DNA from: Oscillospiraceae bacterium
GTDB taxonomy: Bacteria; Bacillota; Clostridia; Oscillospirales; Oscillospiraceae
NCBI GenBank assembly: GCA_017516925.1
Contig: JAFXAQ010000035.1
Coordinates: 1 to 39,136, forward strand
DNA length: 39,136 bases
Direction of reading: 5' to 3'
Below the pieces are notes generated by a model that worked only from the letters and a program-made list of their open reading frames with translations, ran no database searches and had not been told where the DNA came from. Each line of letters begins with the position of its first letter. The stretch's first letter is position 1. Of this stretch, positions 23,690 to 31,686 are shown one piece after another. The translations under genes and the position numbers were made by a program.

Positions 23690-24004
23690 TTATTTAACCT
23701 CCTTAATGGAAATAAAACGCAATTCGTTCAGCGGCTTTCCCATTTTGTCTGCAACGATAGCCATCAGCATGGCGGCTTTCTTGGGCTCCACATCGTGAAG
23801 CTTTACCTGTCCGGCAGCGCCGGGGGCGGAAATCTGCTCCGGTTCTCCTGCGGGCACCGAAGCCTCCACACAATTTGCCTGGGGCTTGTTGGCAATGACA
23901 CGCTTCCGGATTGCCATCACTGCGACAATGATGACGAGAACCAGCACCATTGCCAGCGCCACATAGTCAGGCTGGGAGTTCTGAACAGAGGTGAGTATCA
24001 GCAT
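23690..24004 (-). CDS. OadG/MmdD/GcdD-like small membrane subunit
   Basis: A 104-aa protein with one membrane helix near the N-terminus (about residues 13-32), a basic stop (RKRVI), a Pro/Ala-rich linker, and a short conserved tail (LHDVEPKKAAMLMAIVADKM) before the end. This fits the gamma/delta subunits of Na+-pumping decarboxylases, which hold the complex together. It is the first gene of the decarboxylase set. AAAAGGAG precedes the ATG. The carboxyltransferase alpha subunit that often accompanies it is not in the window. Confidence 0.75.
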   Translation of the reverse strand: MLILTSVQNSQPDYVALAMVLVLVIIVAVMAIRKRVIANKPQANCVEASVPAGEPEQISAPGAAGQVKLHDVEPKKAAMLMAIVADKMGKPLNELRFISIKEVK

Positions 24005-24031
24005 AAATCATTCTCCTTTTTTAATCTATAA

Positions 24032-24052
24032 CACCGGGAACACAGCCCGGTG
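24032..24052 (-). terminator. hairpin between the Na/Pi gene and the decarboxylase operon
   Basis: CACCGGG and CCCGGTG pair around a seven-base loop in the 60-base gap. The following minus-strand bases are not T-rich, so it may attenuate rather than stop, leaving possible read-through from the Na/Pi gene. Confidence 0.4.
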
Positions 24053-24064
24053 GCAAATACTGCT

Positions 24065-25732
24065 TTACTTCTCGTCACCGACGGGGCTGACAATACTGTA
24101 GCCCACATTCACAAGGTGGTCAGCCACACGCTCAAGACCGGCAACCACAGAACAATAGTAGGGACTGACGTCAATGCTGCAATCGCCCTCGGCCAGACGG
24201 GCAAAGTGACTGGCGGTAAGCGCTTTTTTCATTTTGTCAGTCTCCTCCTCCAGCGAGGCCAGTTGGGGCAGTCCTTCCTTATTCAGGGTATCAAAGGCAT
24301 CCCTGGAAAGGGTCAGCATTTGCAGCACTTTATCGCACATCTTTTTAATATCATCCCGGGCTCTTTCGGAGAAGGTGATTTTCTTGGCAGCCATTTCTTC
24401 GGCGATCTCGTAGAAATTTTCCGCATGGTCACCGATACGCTCCAGGTCGTTAAGCACGTGGAAATAGGAGCCGATTACAAGCTCATCGCTTTGCTCCACA
24501 TTAGCAGAGAGCTTGATTAAGAATTTGGTTAAGGCGCTGTTGGTAAAGTTGATAACTGTTTCGGTTTCTGCAATTTCACCGCCCTGGGACAGGGCGCTTG
24601 CCTGCATAGCCGAGAAGGAATTGGTGATGTTCTGCTCCACCAGGCTGAACATATAGTCCATTTCTTTCTTTGCCTGCATCAACGCCACAGGGGGCATCGA
24701 GAGCAGACGGTCGTCGATATATTTCAGGGTGCGCACAGCTTCCGCCTGCTCCTTATCCTTGATGACCCGGCAGGAATACTGCACCAGCTGCTTGACAAAG
24801 GGTAGAAGCAGGCAGGTGGTAGACACATTGAAAATCACGTGGAAAACGGACACCCGCATTTGCAGGGACATAGGGTCGCTTCCGGGGAACAGGGACACCA
24901 GCAGATGGATCATCGGTTCCTTGAAAATCCAGACGATTGCCGTAAAGAACACAGTGCCAAGGACATTAAAGGTAAAGTGAATCAGCGCCACACGCTTGGA
25001 GTTGGCATTTGCGCCCACAGAAGCCAGCAGTGCGGTTACGCAGGTGCCGATGTTTGCGCCAAGCACAATAAACAGCGCCAGGTCCAGGGTCAGAACGCCG
25101 GTGCCTACCATGGTAATCACAACGCCTGTTGCCGCAGAGGAGCTTTGAATCAGCGCGGTAAAAACAATGCCGACCAAAATCAGCAGCAGGGGGAAATCAA
25201 TTACGCTGAAAATGTTCTGGAACATGGTTTCCACCAGGGGGTTTCCAAAGGCCTCCTCGCTGCTCATAACCTCCAGACCTACGAAAATCAGACCTAAGCC
25301 GCTGCACAAAAGTCCGGCAATGCGGACCTTTTCCTGCTTGAAAAAGCCCATCATCACACCGGCAAAGGCGGCAAAATACATCAGCATATTGAAGTAGTCG
25401 TTTTTCAGCGCCACCAGAACACCGGTGATGGTGGTACCGATGTTGGCGCCCATAATAATGGGAGTGGCCTGCATCAGGGTCATAACCCCGGCATTGACCA
25501 AGCCAATCACCATAACGGAGGTGGCAGAGGAGCTTTGGATAATGGCGGTTACACCAGCGCCGATACCCACACCGGAAAAACGGTTATTGCTGATTCGACC
25601 AAGAAGCCGCTTCATTCCCTCTCCGGCGCTTTTCTCCAGAGCCTCGCTCATAAAGTTCATACCCACAATGAAAACACCGACACCGGCAAGCAGCCAGATC
25701 AGGCTTTGCAGTAGTTGCATAAAGTTTTCCAT
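24065..25732 (-). CDS. Na/Pi cotransporter with C-terminal PhoU-like domain
   Basis: The 555-aa protein has duplicated membrane halves with the NptA/YjbB signature repeated: QSSSATSVMVIG near residue 67 and QSSSAATGVVITM near residue 190. These are the substrate and Na+ sites of SLC34-like phosphate transporters. The last 200 residues are a helical PhoU-like domain (ERIGDHAENFYEI, ERVADHLVNVGYS). It imports phosphate with Na+. AAGGAG is 15 bases from this ATG, so a second ATG at 25720 is possible. It lies upstream of the Na+-pumping decarboxylase genes. Confidence 0.92.
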   Translation of the reverse strand: MENFMQLLQSLIWLLAGVGVFIVGMNFMSEALEKSAGEGMKRLLGRISNNRFSGVGIGAGVTAIIQSSSATSVMVIGLVNAGVMTLMQATPIIMGANIGTTITGVLVALKNDYFNMLMYFAAFAGVMMGFFKQEKVRIAGLLCSGLGLIFVGLEVMSSEEAFGNPLVETMFQNIFSVIDFPLLLILVGIVFTALIQSSSAATGVVITMVGTGVLTLDLALFIVLGANIGTCVTALLASVGANANSKRVALIHFTFNVLGTVFFTAIVWIFKEPMIHLLVSLFPGSDPMSLQMRVSVFHVIFNVSTTCLLLPFVKQLVQYSCRVIKDKEQAEAVRTLKYIDDRLLSMPPVALMQAKKEMDYMFSLVEQNITNSFSAMQASALSQGGEIAETETVINFTNSALTKFLIKLSANVEQSDELVIGSYFHVLNDLERIGDHAENFYEIAEEMAAKKITFSERARDDIKKMCDKVLQMLTLSRDAFDTLNKEGLPQLASLEEETDKMKKALTASHFARLAEGDCSIDVSPYYCSVVAGLERVADHLVNVGYSIVSPVGDEK

Positions 25733-25799
25733 TTATATAAAAATTTTCTCCTTTCGCATAAGGGTGGGAATACAAAATCATTCTTCCCCATCATAGCGC

Positions 25800-25828
25800 A
25801 TTGTAACACACAACCTGTCAAGGTGCAA
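25800..25828 (-). promoter_or_regulatory. promoter of the Na/Pi gene and possibly the decarboxylase genes
   Basis: On the minus strand TTGCAC (25828-25823) and TACAAT (25805-25800) are 17 bases apart. Confidence 0.6.
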
Positions 25829-25836
25829 GAAAATAA

Positions 25837-25882
25837 TAAAAAGCGGCATTACAATTTTTAGAAAATTGTAATGCCGCTTTTT
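25837..25882 (-). terminator. trkA-trkH terminator
   Basis: AAGCGGCATTACAATTTT pairs with AAAATTGTAATGCCGCTT across a short loop. A runs on one side and T runs on the other make it effective for the minus-strand trkH transcript. Confidence 0.88.
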
Positions 25883-25893
25883 TGTTTATTTTG

Positions 25894-27438
25894 CTAGCTA
25901 AATTTTTTCCAGGTCCGCTTGTTAAACAAAATCAGCACAGGCAGAATTTCCAGTCTGCCCAGCAGCATTGTAAGCGTCAGGATTATTTTGGAGAAGCTGC
26001 TATAGCCTGCGTAGCTGGCATAGGGTCCCACAGCCTCAAAGGCAGGACCGATGTTGGAGATACAGGCAAGTACTGACGAGAAGTTGCTGAAAAAGCCGTG
26101 CTCCACCGTATAGCTTCCGGCATCCGATGCGATTTGCACTTCTGTGCCGTTTACCGGGTCAAAGGACAGCAAAAACACGGCGGCAAGAAGAAGGAAGAAA
26201 TACAGGGTAATAAAGGCAAACACATCGTTGATGGTTTGCTGCTCCAGGGTTTTGCCCTCAAACTTTGCTTTCGGCACGTACCGGGGATTGATGAGCTTCC
26301 GGACGTTGATATAAGCACCTTTTATGGCGATGATAATTCTCGATATCTTGATGCCGCCGGCGGTAGAGCCCGCCATAGCGCCAATGAACATAACCATCAC
26401 CAGCACTGTCCTGCCCAGCATGGGCCAGACGTTGTAGTCTGTGGTGGTAAAGCCGGTTGTGGTTATCAGGGACGCTACTTGGAACAGGCTGTGCCGGAAG
26501 GCCTGCTCAGTGGAATAGACCTGGGGGAATGCTTCAAACCGACCCACCAGACTCAGGAACACAAAGAATACTGCCAGCGTGATAATCAGGAAATAGCTCT
26601 TGAATTCCTCGCTGCGCAGCACATCCCGGACTTTGCCGATGAGCAACAGATAATACAGGCTGAAATTGATGCCGAACAGCAGCAGGAAAATGGCGATTAC
26701 GTACTGGGAGAAGGGGTGGAACAGCTCCAAGCTGCCGGGAATAAAGCCAAAGCCGCCGGTACCGGCACAGCCGAAGGCAGTAAGCAGACTGAAGAAAAAC
26801 TGCTCGTTCTCATAACCGGGGATGGGCTTGTCCAGCATCAGAATGATGACCTCCAGCACCGTCAAGCCCAAATAAATCAGGTACAAAATCCGGGTGGTAA
26901 CCTTCATTTTGGACACCAGCTTGCCCACCTGAGGACCGGGGCTTTCCGCCCGAAGCAGGTGCATAGAGGAGCCGTCGTTGCTCTCCGGGATAAAAATCAG
27001 CACAAATACCAGGATGCCCATACCGCCAATCCAGTGGGACAAGCTTCTCCAGAAAAGCGAGGAGTGGGAGATTGTGGAAATATCGGAAATTATGCTGGCG
27101 CCGGTGGTGGTAAAGCCGGACATAATTTCAAAGCAGGCATCGATATAGTTGGGGATATCCCCGTTGATGACAAAGGGAATTGCGCCAAATAACGTCATCA
27201 CAAGCCACACCAGAGCCGTCAGGGCAAAACCCTCTTTTTGGTAGAGGGTGTTTCGCTTTGGCTTGGGCAGCTGCAGCAAAAAGCCAATGGCGGCAACGGC
27301 AACAATGGGGATTAAAAACGCAAGGATATGGGTCAGGGATTCTTGGTAAATAATACTGACCGCCAGCGGGGCAAGCATTAAAATGCCCTCCAGAATCAGG
27401 ATTTTTCCGAGAATCTTACCAAGCTTTTTATAGTTCAT
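25894..27438 (-). CDS. trkH: TrkH/KtrB-family potassium transporter membrane subunit
   Basis: A 514-aa membrane protein with the four-fold M1-P-M2 architecture of TrkH. Selectivity-filter segments include GFTTTGASI near residue 112, GCAGTGGFG near 222 and TTGFTTTDY near 326. It moves K+ into the cell and works with the TrkA subunit encoded 12 bases upstream. AGGTGA serves as ribosome site. Confidence 0.93.
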   Translation of the reverse strand: MNYKKLGKILGKILILEGILMLAPLAVSIIYQESLTHILAFLIPIVAVAAIGFLLQLPKPKRNTLYQKEGFALTALVWLVMTLFGAIPFVINGDIPNYIDACFEIMSGFTTTGASIISDISTISHSSLFWRSLSHWIGGMGILVFVLIFIPESNDGSSMHLLRAESPGPQVGKLVSKMKVTTRILYLIYLGLTVLEVIILMLDKPIPGYENEQFFFSLLTAFGCAGTGGFGFIPGSLELFHPFSQYVIAIFLLLFGINFSLYYLLLIGKVRDVLRSEEFKSYFLIITLAVFFVFLSLVGRFEAFPQVYSTEQAFRHSLFQVASLITTTGFTTTDYNVWPMLGRTVLVMVMFIGAMAGSTAGGIKISRIIIAIKGAYINVRKLINPRYVPKAKFEGKTLEQQTINDVFAFITLYFFLLLAAVFLLSFDPVNGTEVQIASDAGSYTVEHGFFSNFSSVLACISNIGPAFEAVGPYASYAGYSSFSKIILTLTMLLGRLEILPVLILFNKRTWKKFS

Positions 27439-27449
27439 AGCCGTTCACC

Positions 27450-28805
27450 TTATTCGAATACATCGGCAAGGTCATCGAAGTTCTTGTAGGTTGTGACCAC
27501 CACCACGTTGTCCCCCAGCTGTATCCGGGAATCACCGCCGGGGATGATGACCTCATTTTGGCGAATGATACAGGCAATCAGGCAGTTTTTCTTGATTTTC
27601 AGGTCCTTCAGTGGCTTATTATAGAATTTCTCCTGCTTCTTTGCGGAGAATTCCAGCGCCTCCACCTGGTTGTTGACCAGCCGGTACAACGTTAAAACGT
27701 TACTGCCTACGGTGTTGGCAAGGGCGCGGATATAGCTGATAATCATATTGGCAACAACCTGCTTGGGAGAGACGTTATTTTCGATACCCAGCTCGTCCAG
27801 CATACCGTACAGGTCATCGTTTTTAATCTGGGTGATTGTTTTCCTGACGTGCTTTTTGTTGGCAAACATAGACACAATCATATTTTCCTCGTCAATATCC
27901 GTCAGGGCAACAAAAGCATCCATTGCTTCAATGCCCTCCTCCAGCAGCAGGTCGTGCTGGGTGCCGTTGCCGCAAATCACCGTAACCCGGGGCAGGTCCT
28001 CAGCCAGCGCCTCTGCCTTTTGCATATGATTTTCAATCAGCTTGACAGCGTATTTTTTCTTGGACAGAGCGTCGGCAAGATAATAGCCAATCCGTCCACC
28101 ACCAACAATCATCACGTTCTTCAGGGGGGATTTCTCCAGATGCGCTTCCGCCAGGAAATCGCCCAGCATTTTCGCGTTGGAGGTAAAATGAATCCGGTCC
28201 CCCTCCTCAATGGCAAAGCGTCCGGAGGGGATGATCACCTCGTCACCACGCTGCACAGCGCAAATCAGCACCTTGGCGGTAAGTTTTTGACCGAGGGAGA
28301 TAAGGGTTTCACCAATCAGGGAGCAGCCCTTTTCCGCCACCACCTCCACAAGGGAGACTTTTCCCCCTGCAAAATGCTCAATCTGGGCAACAGAGGGCAG
28401 GTTTACAATGTTAAAGATTTCGTCTGCGGTCTCTCGTTCCGGATTGACCACCATAGAAATGCCCAGATCGTCCTTCATTTCCGTAATTTGCTTCCGGTAG
28501 TCGGGGTTTCGCACCCGGGCGATGGTGTTTTTGGCACCTACCTTCTTGGCGACCAGACAGGCAAGAATATTCAGCTCATCACTGCGGGTCAGGGCAATCA
28601 CAAGCTCTGCCTCTGCCACCCCCGCCTCAAGCTGGATGTCCATACTGGCGCCGTTGCCCACAACGCCCATAACGTCATACTTTTCAATTAAGCTTTCGAT
28701 GCGGTTCTTATCTTCGTCAATAATAGTGACGGTATGTGCCTCACCGGAAAGACTTTTCAGAATTGTCTTGCCGATGGAGCCCAGTCCGATAATGACAATT
28801 TTCAT
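27450..28805 (-). CDS. trkA: Trk system potassium uptake protein TrkA
   Basis: A cytoplasmic NAD-binding regulator of Trk. Two RCK units are visible, each with a Rossmann motif: IIGLGSIGKTI at residues 4-14 and IVGGGRIGYYL near 234. Each is followed by a TrkA-C domain (LVEVVAEKGCSLIGE and the C-terminal IIPGGDSRIQLGD region). The 451-aa double-RCK form is the standard TrkA. AAGGAG precedes the ATG. It is first in the operon with trkH. Confidence 0.95.
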   Translation of the reverse strand: MKIVIIGLGSIGKTILKSLSGEAHTVTIIDEDKNRIESLIEKYDVMGVVGNGASMDIQLEAGVAEAELVIALTRSDELNILACLVAKKVGAKNTIARVRNPDYRKQITEMKDDLGISMVVNPERETADEIFNIVNLPSVAQIEHFAGGKVSLVEVVAEKGCSLIGETLISLGQKLTAKVLICAVQRGDEVIIPSGRFAIEEGDRIHFTSNAKMLGDFLAEAHLEKSPLKNVMIVGGGRIGYYLADALSKKKYAVKLIENHMQKAEALAEDLPRVTVICGNGTQHDLLLEEGIEAMDAFVALTDIDEENMIVSMFANKKHVRKTITQIKNDDLYGMLDELGIENNVSPKQVVANMIISYIRALANTVGSNVLTLYRLVNNQVEALEFSAKKQEKFYNKPLKDLKIKKNCLIACIIRQNEVIIPGGDSRIQLGDNVVVVTTYKNFDDLADVFE

Positions 28806-28845
28806 AATAAGCTCCTTTATGTCTGTCAGAAAAATACCTACGGCT

Positions 28846-28873
28846 ATTATATAATATTTGCGTAAAAAAGCAA
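28846..28873 (-). promoter_or_regulatory. trkA-trkH promoter
   Basis: On the minus strand TTGCTT (28873-28868) and TATAAT (28851-28846) are 16 bases apart, about 40 bases before trkA. Confidence 0.65.
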
Positions 28874-28883
28874 ACAGTAAATC

Positions 28884-28912
28884 TTGAAACCCAAAACGGC
28901 TGGTGGTATAAT
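28884..28912 (+). promoter_or_regulatory. promoter of the MATE gene
   Basis: TTGAAA (28884-28889) and TATAAT (28907-28912) are 17 bases apart. It is divergent from the trkA promoter. Confidence 0.75.
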
Positions 28913-28941
28913 GAGCAAAAAAAGGAAAGCTGGCGTGTAAA

Positions 28942-30297
28942 GTGAAACCACAGACGTTGGAAAAAGGAACCCTAAAGAGAACCTTTCACATGGCGTGGCC
29001 TGCCATTATCGAGAGCTTTTTTGTGGCGATGACAAGCTTTATAGACACCCTGATGGTCAGCTCCCTCGGTCCGGATGCGGTGGCGGCGGTGGGTTTGACC
29101 TCCCAGCCCAGATTGATGGGTCTGGCGCTGTTTACGGCTTTGGGTGTGGCTTCCTCGGCGGTAATTGCCCGCAGATACGGTGAGGGTCGCCGGGAAAGTG
29201 CCAACAGCACCCTGTTCACCGCTGTGATATTTGCGGTGGTGGCATCCCTGACGATTTCTGCGCTGTTTGTGTTTGGGGCGGACGGCATTATCCGCTTTTG
29301 CGGCTCCTCAGACAACACCCACGCCATGGCAGTAAAGTACCTGAAAATCATTATGGGCGGCATTTTTTTCCAGTGTATGCAAATGGTCATCAACAGCGCC
29401 CAGCGTGGCGCCGGAAATACCCGGATTACGATGACCACCAACCTGATTTCCAACACGCTGAATATCACCTTCAACTATCTGCTCATTGGCGGTAAGCTTG
29501 GTTTTCCGGCGCTGGGTGTCCGGGGCGCAGCCATTGCTACGGTGCTTGGTTCTGCGGTCAGCTTCACAATCAGCGTGGTGTCTCTGTTCCGCAGGAAACA
29601 GTTTTTGGGCATTCCCTACATCATCAAGGAGAAAATTCGTCCCAGCTGGGAGGCGTTGCGGGTGCTGTGTAAATTCAGCTACAGCGTTTTTCTGGAGCAG
29701 CTGCTTATGCGGATTGGCTTTATGGCAACGGCAATTATGGCAGCGAAAACCGGTGACGCCTCTATGGCTGCCCATCAGGTGGCAATGAATGTTATGGCGA
29801 TTTCCTTTGGCTTCGGTGACGGACTGCAGTCTGCAGCGGTGGCGCTGATTGGCAGAAGCCTTGGGCAGAAGAAGCCGGAGCAGGCGAAGGCGTACGGCAA
29901 AGCCTGCCAGAGATTCGGTGTTATCATATCTGTGGTGTTGTCGATATTTTACTTCCTGGCAGCGGACTGGATTATGGGGCTGTTCTTCCCCGGGGAGGCG
30001 CACATCGTGGAAATCGGCAGACACATTATGTGGATGGTGATTTTGATTGTCCTGTTCCAAATCCGTCAGGTCATTTATATGGGCTGTCTGCGTGGGGCAG
30101 GAGATACCCTGTTTACCGCAATTGTGGCAAGCCTGTCGGTGACGGTACTGCGGACGGTGGTGTCCTATGTGTTCGGCTTTGCCCTCCATTGGGGAATTGT
30201 CGGTGTCTGGATGGGCATTTTTGCCGACCAGGCAGGCCGCTTCCTGGCATCCTACTTCCGCTTCCGCAGCGGCAAATGGACAAAGATACGTGTATAA
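28942..30297 (+). CDS. MATE family efflux transporter
   Basis: A 451-aa protein with twelve hydrophobic helices in two related halves. Typical MATE stretches are GPDAVAAVGLTSQ near residue 48, QRGAGNTRITM near 154 and GCLRGAGDTLFTA near 381. These transporters export cationic drugs or metabolites in exchange for Na+ or H+. The start is a GTG chosen to give the usual family N-terminus; the nearest AAGGA is about 15 bases upstream, so initiation may be weak. It is a single-gene unit with its own promoter and terminator. Confidence 0.92.
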   Translation: MKPQTLEKGTLKRTFHMAWPAIIESFFVAMTSFIDTLMVSSLGPDAVAAVGLTSQPRLMGLALFTALGVASSAVIARRYGEGRRESANSTLFTAVIFAVVASLTISALFVFGADGIIRFCGSSDNTHAMAVKYLKIIMGGIFFQCMQMVINSAQRGAGNTRITMTTNLISNTLNITFNYLLIGGKLGFPALGVRGAAIATVLGSAVSFTISVVSLFRRKQFLGIPYIIKEKIRPSWEALRVLCKFSYSVFLEQLLMRIGFMATAIMAAKTGDASMAAHQVAMNVMAISFGFGDGLQSAAVALIGRSLGQKKPEQAKAYGKACQRFGVIISVVLSIFYFLAADWIMGLFFPGEAHIVEIGRHIMWMVILIVLFQIRQVIYMGCLRGAGDTLFTAIVASLSVTVLRTVVSYVFGFALHWGIVGVWMGIFADQAGRFLASYFRFRSGKWTKIRV

Positions 30298-30310
30298 TAA
30301 AAGTGACCTG

Positions 30311-30349
30311 AGAGAGACACTTCGTAAAGAAGCTGTCTCTCTTGCTTTT
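30311..30349 (+). terminator. terminator of the MATE gene
   Basis: AGAGAGACA pairs with TGTCTCTCT, with an inner TTC/GAA pair, followed by TTGCTTTTT. Confidence 0.75.
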
Positions 30350-30367
30350 TATCCTCATAAAAGAAAG

Positions 30368-30461
30368 GACACTTTACACAAAGATTGTGAAAGTGTCATA
30401 GTGGGTTGCATGCTTTGAGAAAGGTAAATACTTGCCGAAAAAACGAGATTCTTTTTTCGGC
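30368..30461. repeat. two intergenic hairpins left of the repeat array
   Basis: GACACTTTACAC (30368-30379) pairs with GTGAAAGTGTC (30387-30397) with one bulge. GCCGAAAAAA (30434-30443) pairs perfectly with 30452-30461. No open reading frame of note is seen in this stretch. Confidence 0.7.
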
Positions 30462-30468
30462 GTGTCTA

Positions 30469-30646
30469 AGTGATATTACAAACTATCGTTTGCAGTGATA
30501 TTTTTGCCAAAGGGCAAAAGTGATATTGAAACCTTACGGTTTCAGTGATATTATATTCGCCCTTAAAACTGTCCGAAGGACAATATCACTAGCGTCAGCT
30601 AATATCACTGCGAAGCAATATAACTCGCCGTAAGGCGAATATAACT
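30469..30646. repeat. orientation-switching array of nine-base repeats with mini-hairpins
   Basis: Four direct copies of AGTGATATT start at 30469, 30494, 30519 and 30544. Two copies of the exact reverse complement AATATCACT start at 30582 and 30601, and two variants AATATAACT start at 30617 and 30638. Nearly every gap is filled by a small palindrome of different sequence, for example CAAAC/GTTTG, TTTGCC/GGCAAA, GAAACC/GGTTTC, TGTCC/GGACA and CGCC/GGCG. The loops are three to four bases, often GAA, TTAC or GTAA. In addition, TTATATTCGCC (30551-30561) pairs with GGCGAATATAA further right. The whole could fold as one large branched cruciform or RNA. No protein-coding capacity is apparent. Confidence 0.85.
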
Positions 30647-30674
30647 GAGGCACCTTCCTTACGGAGGGTGCCTC
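30647..30674. terminator. strong hairpin at the right end of the array
   Basis: GAGGCACC (30647-30654) pairs with GGTGCCTC (30667-30674), extended inward by TTCC/GGAG around a TTAC loop. A T run begins ten bases later on the plus strand. It may end the array transcript or the nitroreductase mRNA. Confidence 0.6.
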
Positions 30675-30688
30675 GAAGGTCGCTTTTT

Positions 30689-31423
30689 TTATCGGGCTTG
30701 GAATTCCTCCAGGTATTTTTGGACGGACCGGGTCATTTCCCGGGAGAAATCGGAATTGTATTTGCGCTGGCAAAAGGCCTTTATCCATTTGGCATAATCT
30801 GTTTGACCGGTCTTTCCTTTCAAAAGCGCACGCAGCTGGGCTTCGTCCATCCGGCGGTAGCCGTTTTCGTGGACAATCAGCTCCCGGGGAGAACGGGGCG
30901 GCTTTTCTCTGCGCAGCTGCTGTTCGGTGGGATAGCCAAATACCAGCATGGCTGCCGGGAATACATATTCCGGCAAGCCTAGAAGCGCCTTCTGCTGCTC
31001 GTAATTTTCCATAATATCTCCAATGTAGCAGGAGCCGATTCCCAGACTTTCCGCTGCTACCACGGCATTTTGGGCGGCAATCAGGGCATCGCTTACCGCC
31101 AGCAGCAGGTCTCCCACTCCGGGCTTTCTGGGATTGCAGTCCCCGCAGAGAAAGGCATCATACCATTTCAGACAGTCGGCGCAGAAAATAAGCACCAGCC
31201 TCGCTTCTGCAATAAAGGGCTGGTTATCGCAGGTAGTTACCAGCGTTTCCTTGATTTTGGGGTCAGTAATATCCAAAATGGTGTAAAGCTGCTGATTTCC
31301 TGCGGTTGGTGCCTGGGCAGCGGCGTCCAGGATCAGGGTCTTTTCCTCCGGGGAAATTTCTTTTTCCGTAAAAACCCGTGTGGATTTTCGCTGAAACAGC
31401 TGGGCTATGACTTCGTTCATCAT
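30689..31423 (-). CDS. nitroreductase family protein
   Basis: An FMN-dependent oxidoreductase of 244 aa. The N-terminal QRKSTRVFTEKEIS and AAQAPTAGNQQ supply phosphate and flavin contacts. AAESLGIGSCYIGDI near residue 135 is the characteristic central helix, and VFGYPTEQQLRREKPPR completes the flavin fold. The physiological substrate is unknown; such enzymes reduce nitro compounds, quinones or flavins with NAD(P)H. The start at 31421-31423 is chosen because GGGAGG lies five bases upstream; longer in-frame extensions cross the promoter. Confidence 0.9.
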   Translation of the reverse strand: MMNEVIAQLFQRKSTRVFTEKEISPEEKTLILDAAAQAPTAGNQQLYTILDITDPKIKETLVTTCDNQPFIAEARLVLIFCADCLKWYDAFLCGDCNPRKPGVGDLLLAVSDALIAAQNAVVAAESLGIGSCYIGDIMENYEQQKALLGLPEYVFPAAMLVFGYPTEQQLRREKPPRSPRELIVHENGYRRMDEAQLRALLKGKTGQTDYAKWIKAFCQRKYNSDFSREMTRSVQKYLEEFQAR

Positions 31424-31447
31424 AGGTACCTCCCGATTTTTTCTGTT

Positions 31448-31476
31448 ATTGTAGGCATATTTTTTCCTGTTGTCAA
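31448..31476 (-). promoter_or_regulatory. nitroreductase promoter
   Basis: On the minus strand a consensus TTGACA (31476-31471) and TACAAT (31453-31448) are spaced by 17 bases. Confidence 0.8.
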
Positions 31477-31537
31477 CACCGTGGGCAGAGCGCATCAAAG
31501 CGTTAAAAAAGAAATTGTAAAAAAATTGAAAAAATGA

Positions 31538-31566
31538 TTGAAAATGAAACGGTTTTATTGTAACAT
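31538..31566 (+). promoter_or_regulatory. promoter of the large surface-protein gene
   Basis: TTGAAA (31538-31543) and TAACAT (31561-31566) are 17 bases apart. It leaves a leader of roughly 115 bases before the ATG at 31687. Confidence 0.6.
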
Positions 31567-31639
31567 AATTATGAGTAAGTATCGGTCGTGTAAATAAGCT
31601 TTTACTGTTTTCGGAAGTGGCAGTGGACACTTCAAGACG

Positions 31640-31659
31640 AATGAAAAGGGAGTTTCATT
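31640..31659 (+). promoter_or_regulatory. leader hairpin with AGGGAG loop
   Basis: AATGAAA (31640-31646) pairs with TTTCATT (31653-31659), leaving AGGGAG in the loop. It lies in the leader of the surface-protein mRNA, before the true ribosome site AAAGGGG at 31672-31678. Its function is unknown. Confidence 0.4.
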
Positions 31660-31686
31660 ACCACCTTACAGAAAGGGGTTTTTAAC

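Noticed and set aside
30469-30646. CRISPR array
   Set aside because: Repeats are nine bases, change orientation, and the intervals are palindromes of 7-30 bases rather than unique spacers; no cas genes nearby.
31567-31686. Riboswitch in the leader of the surface-protein gene
   Set aside because: Only one short hairpin is seen; no known aptamer core and no terminator before the gene.
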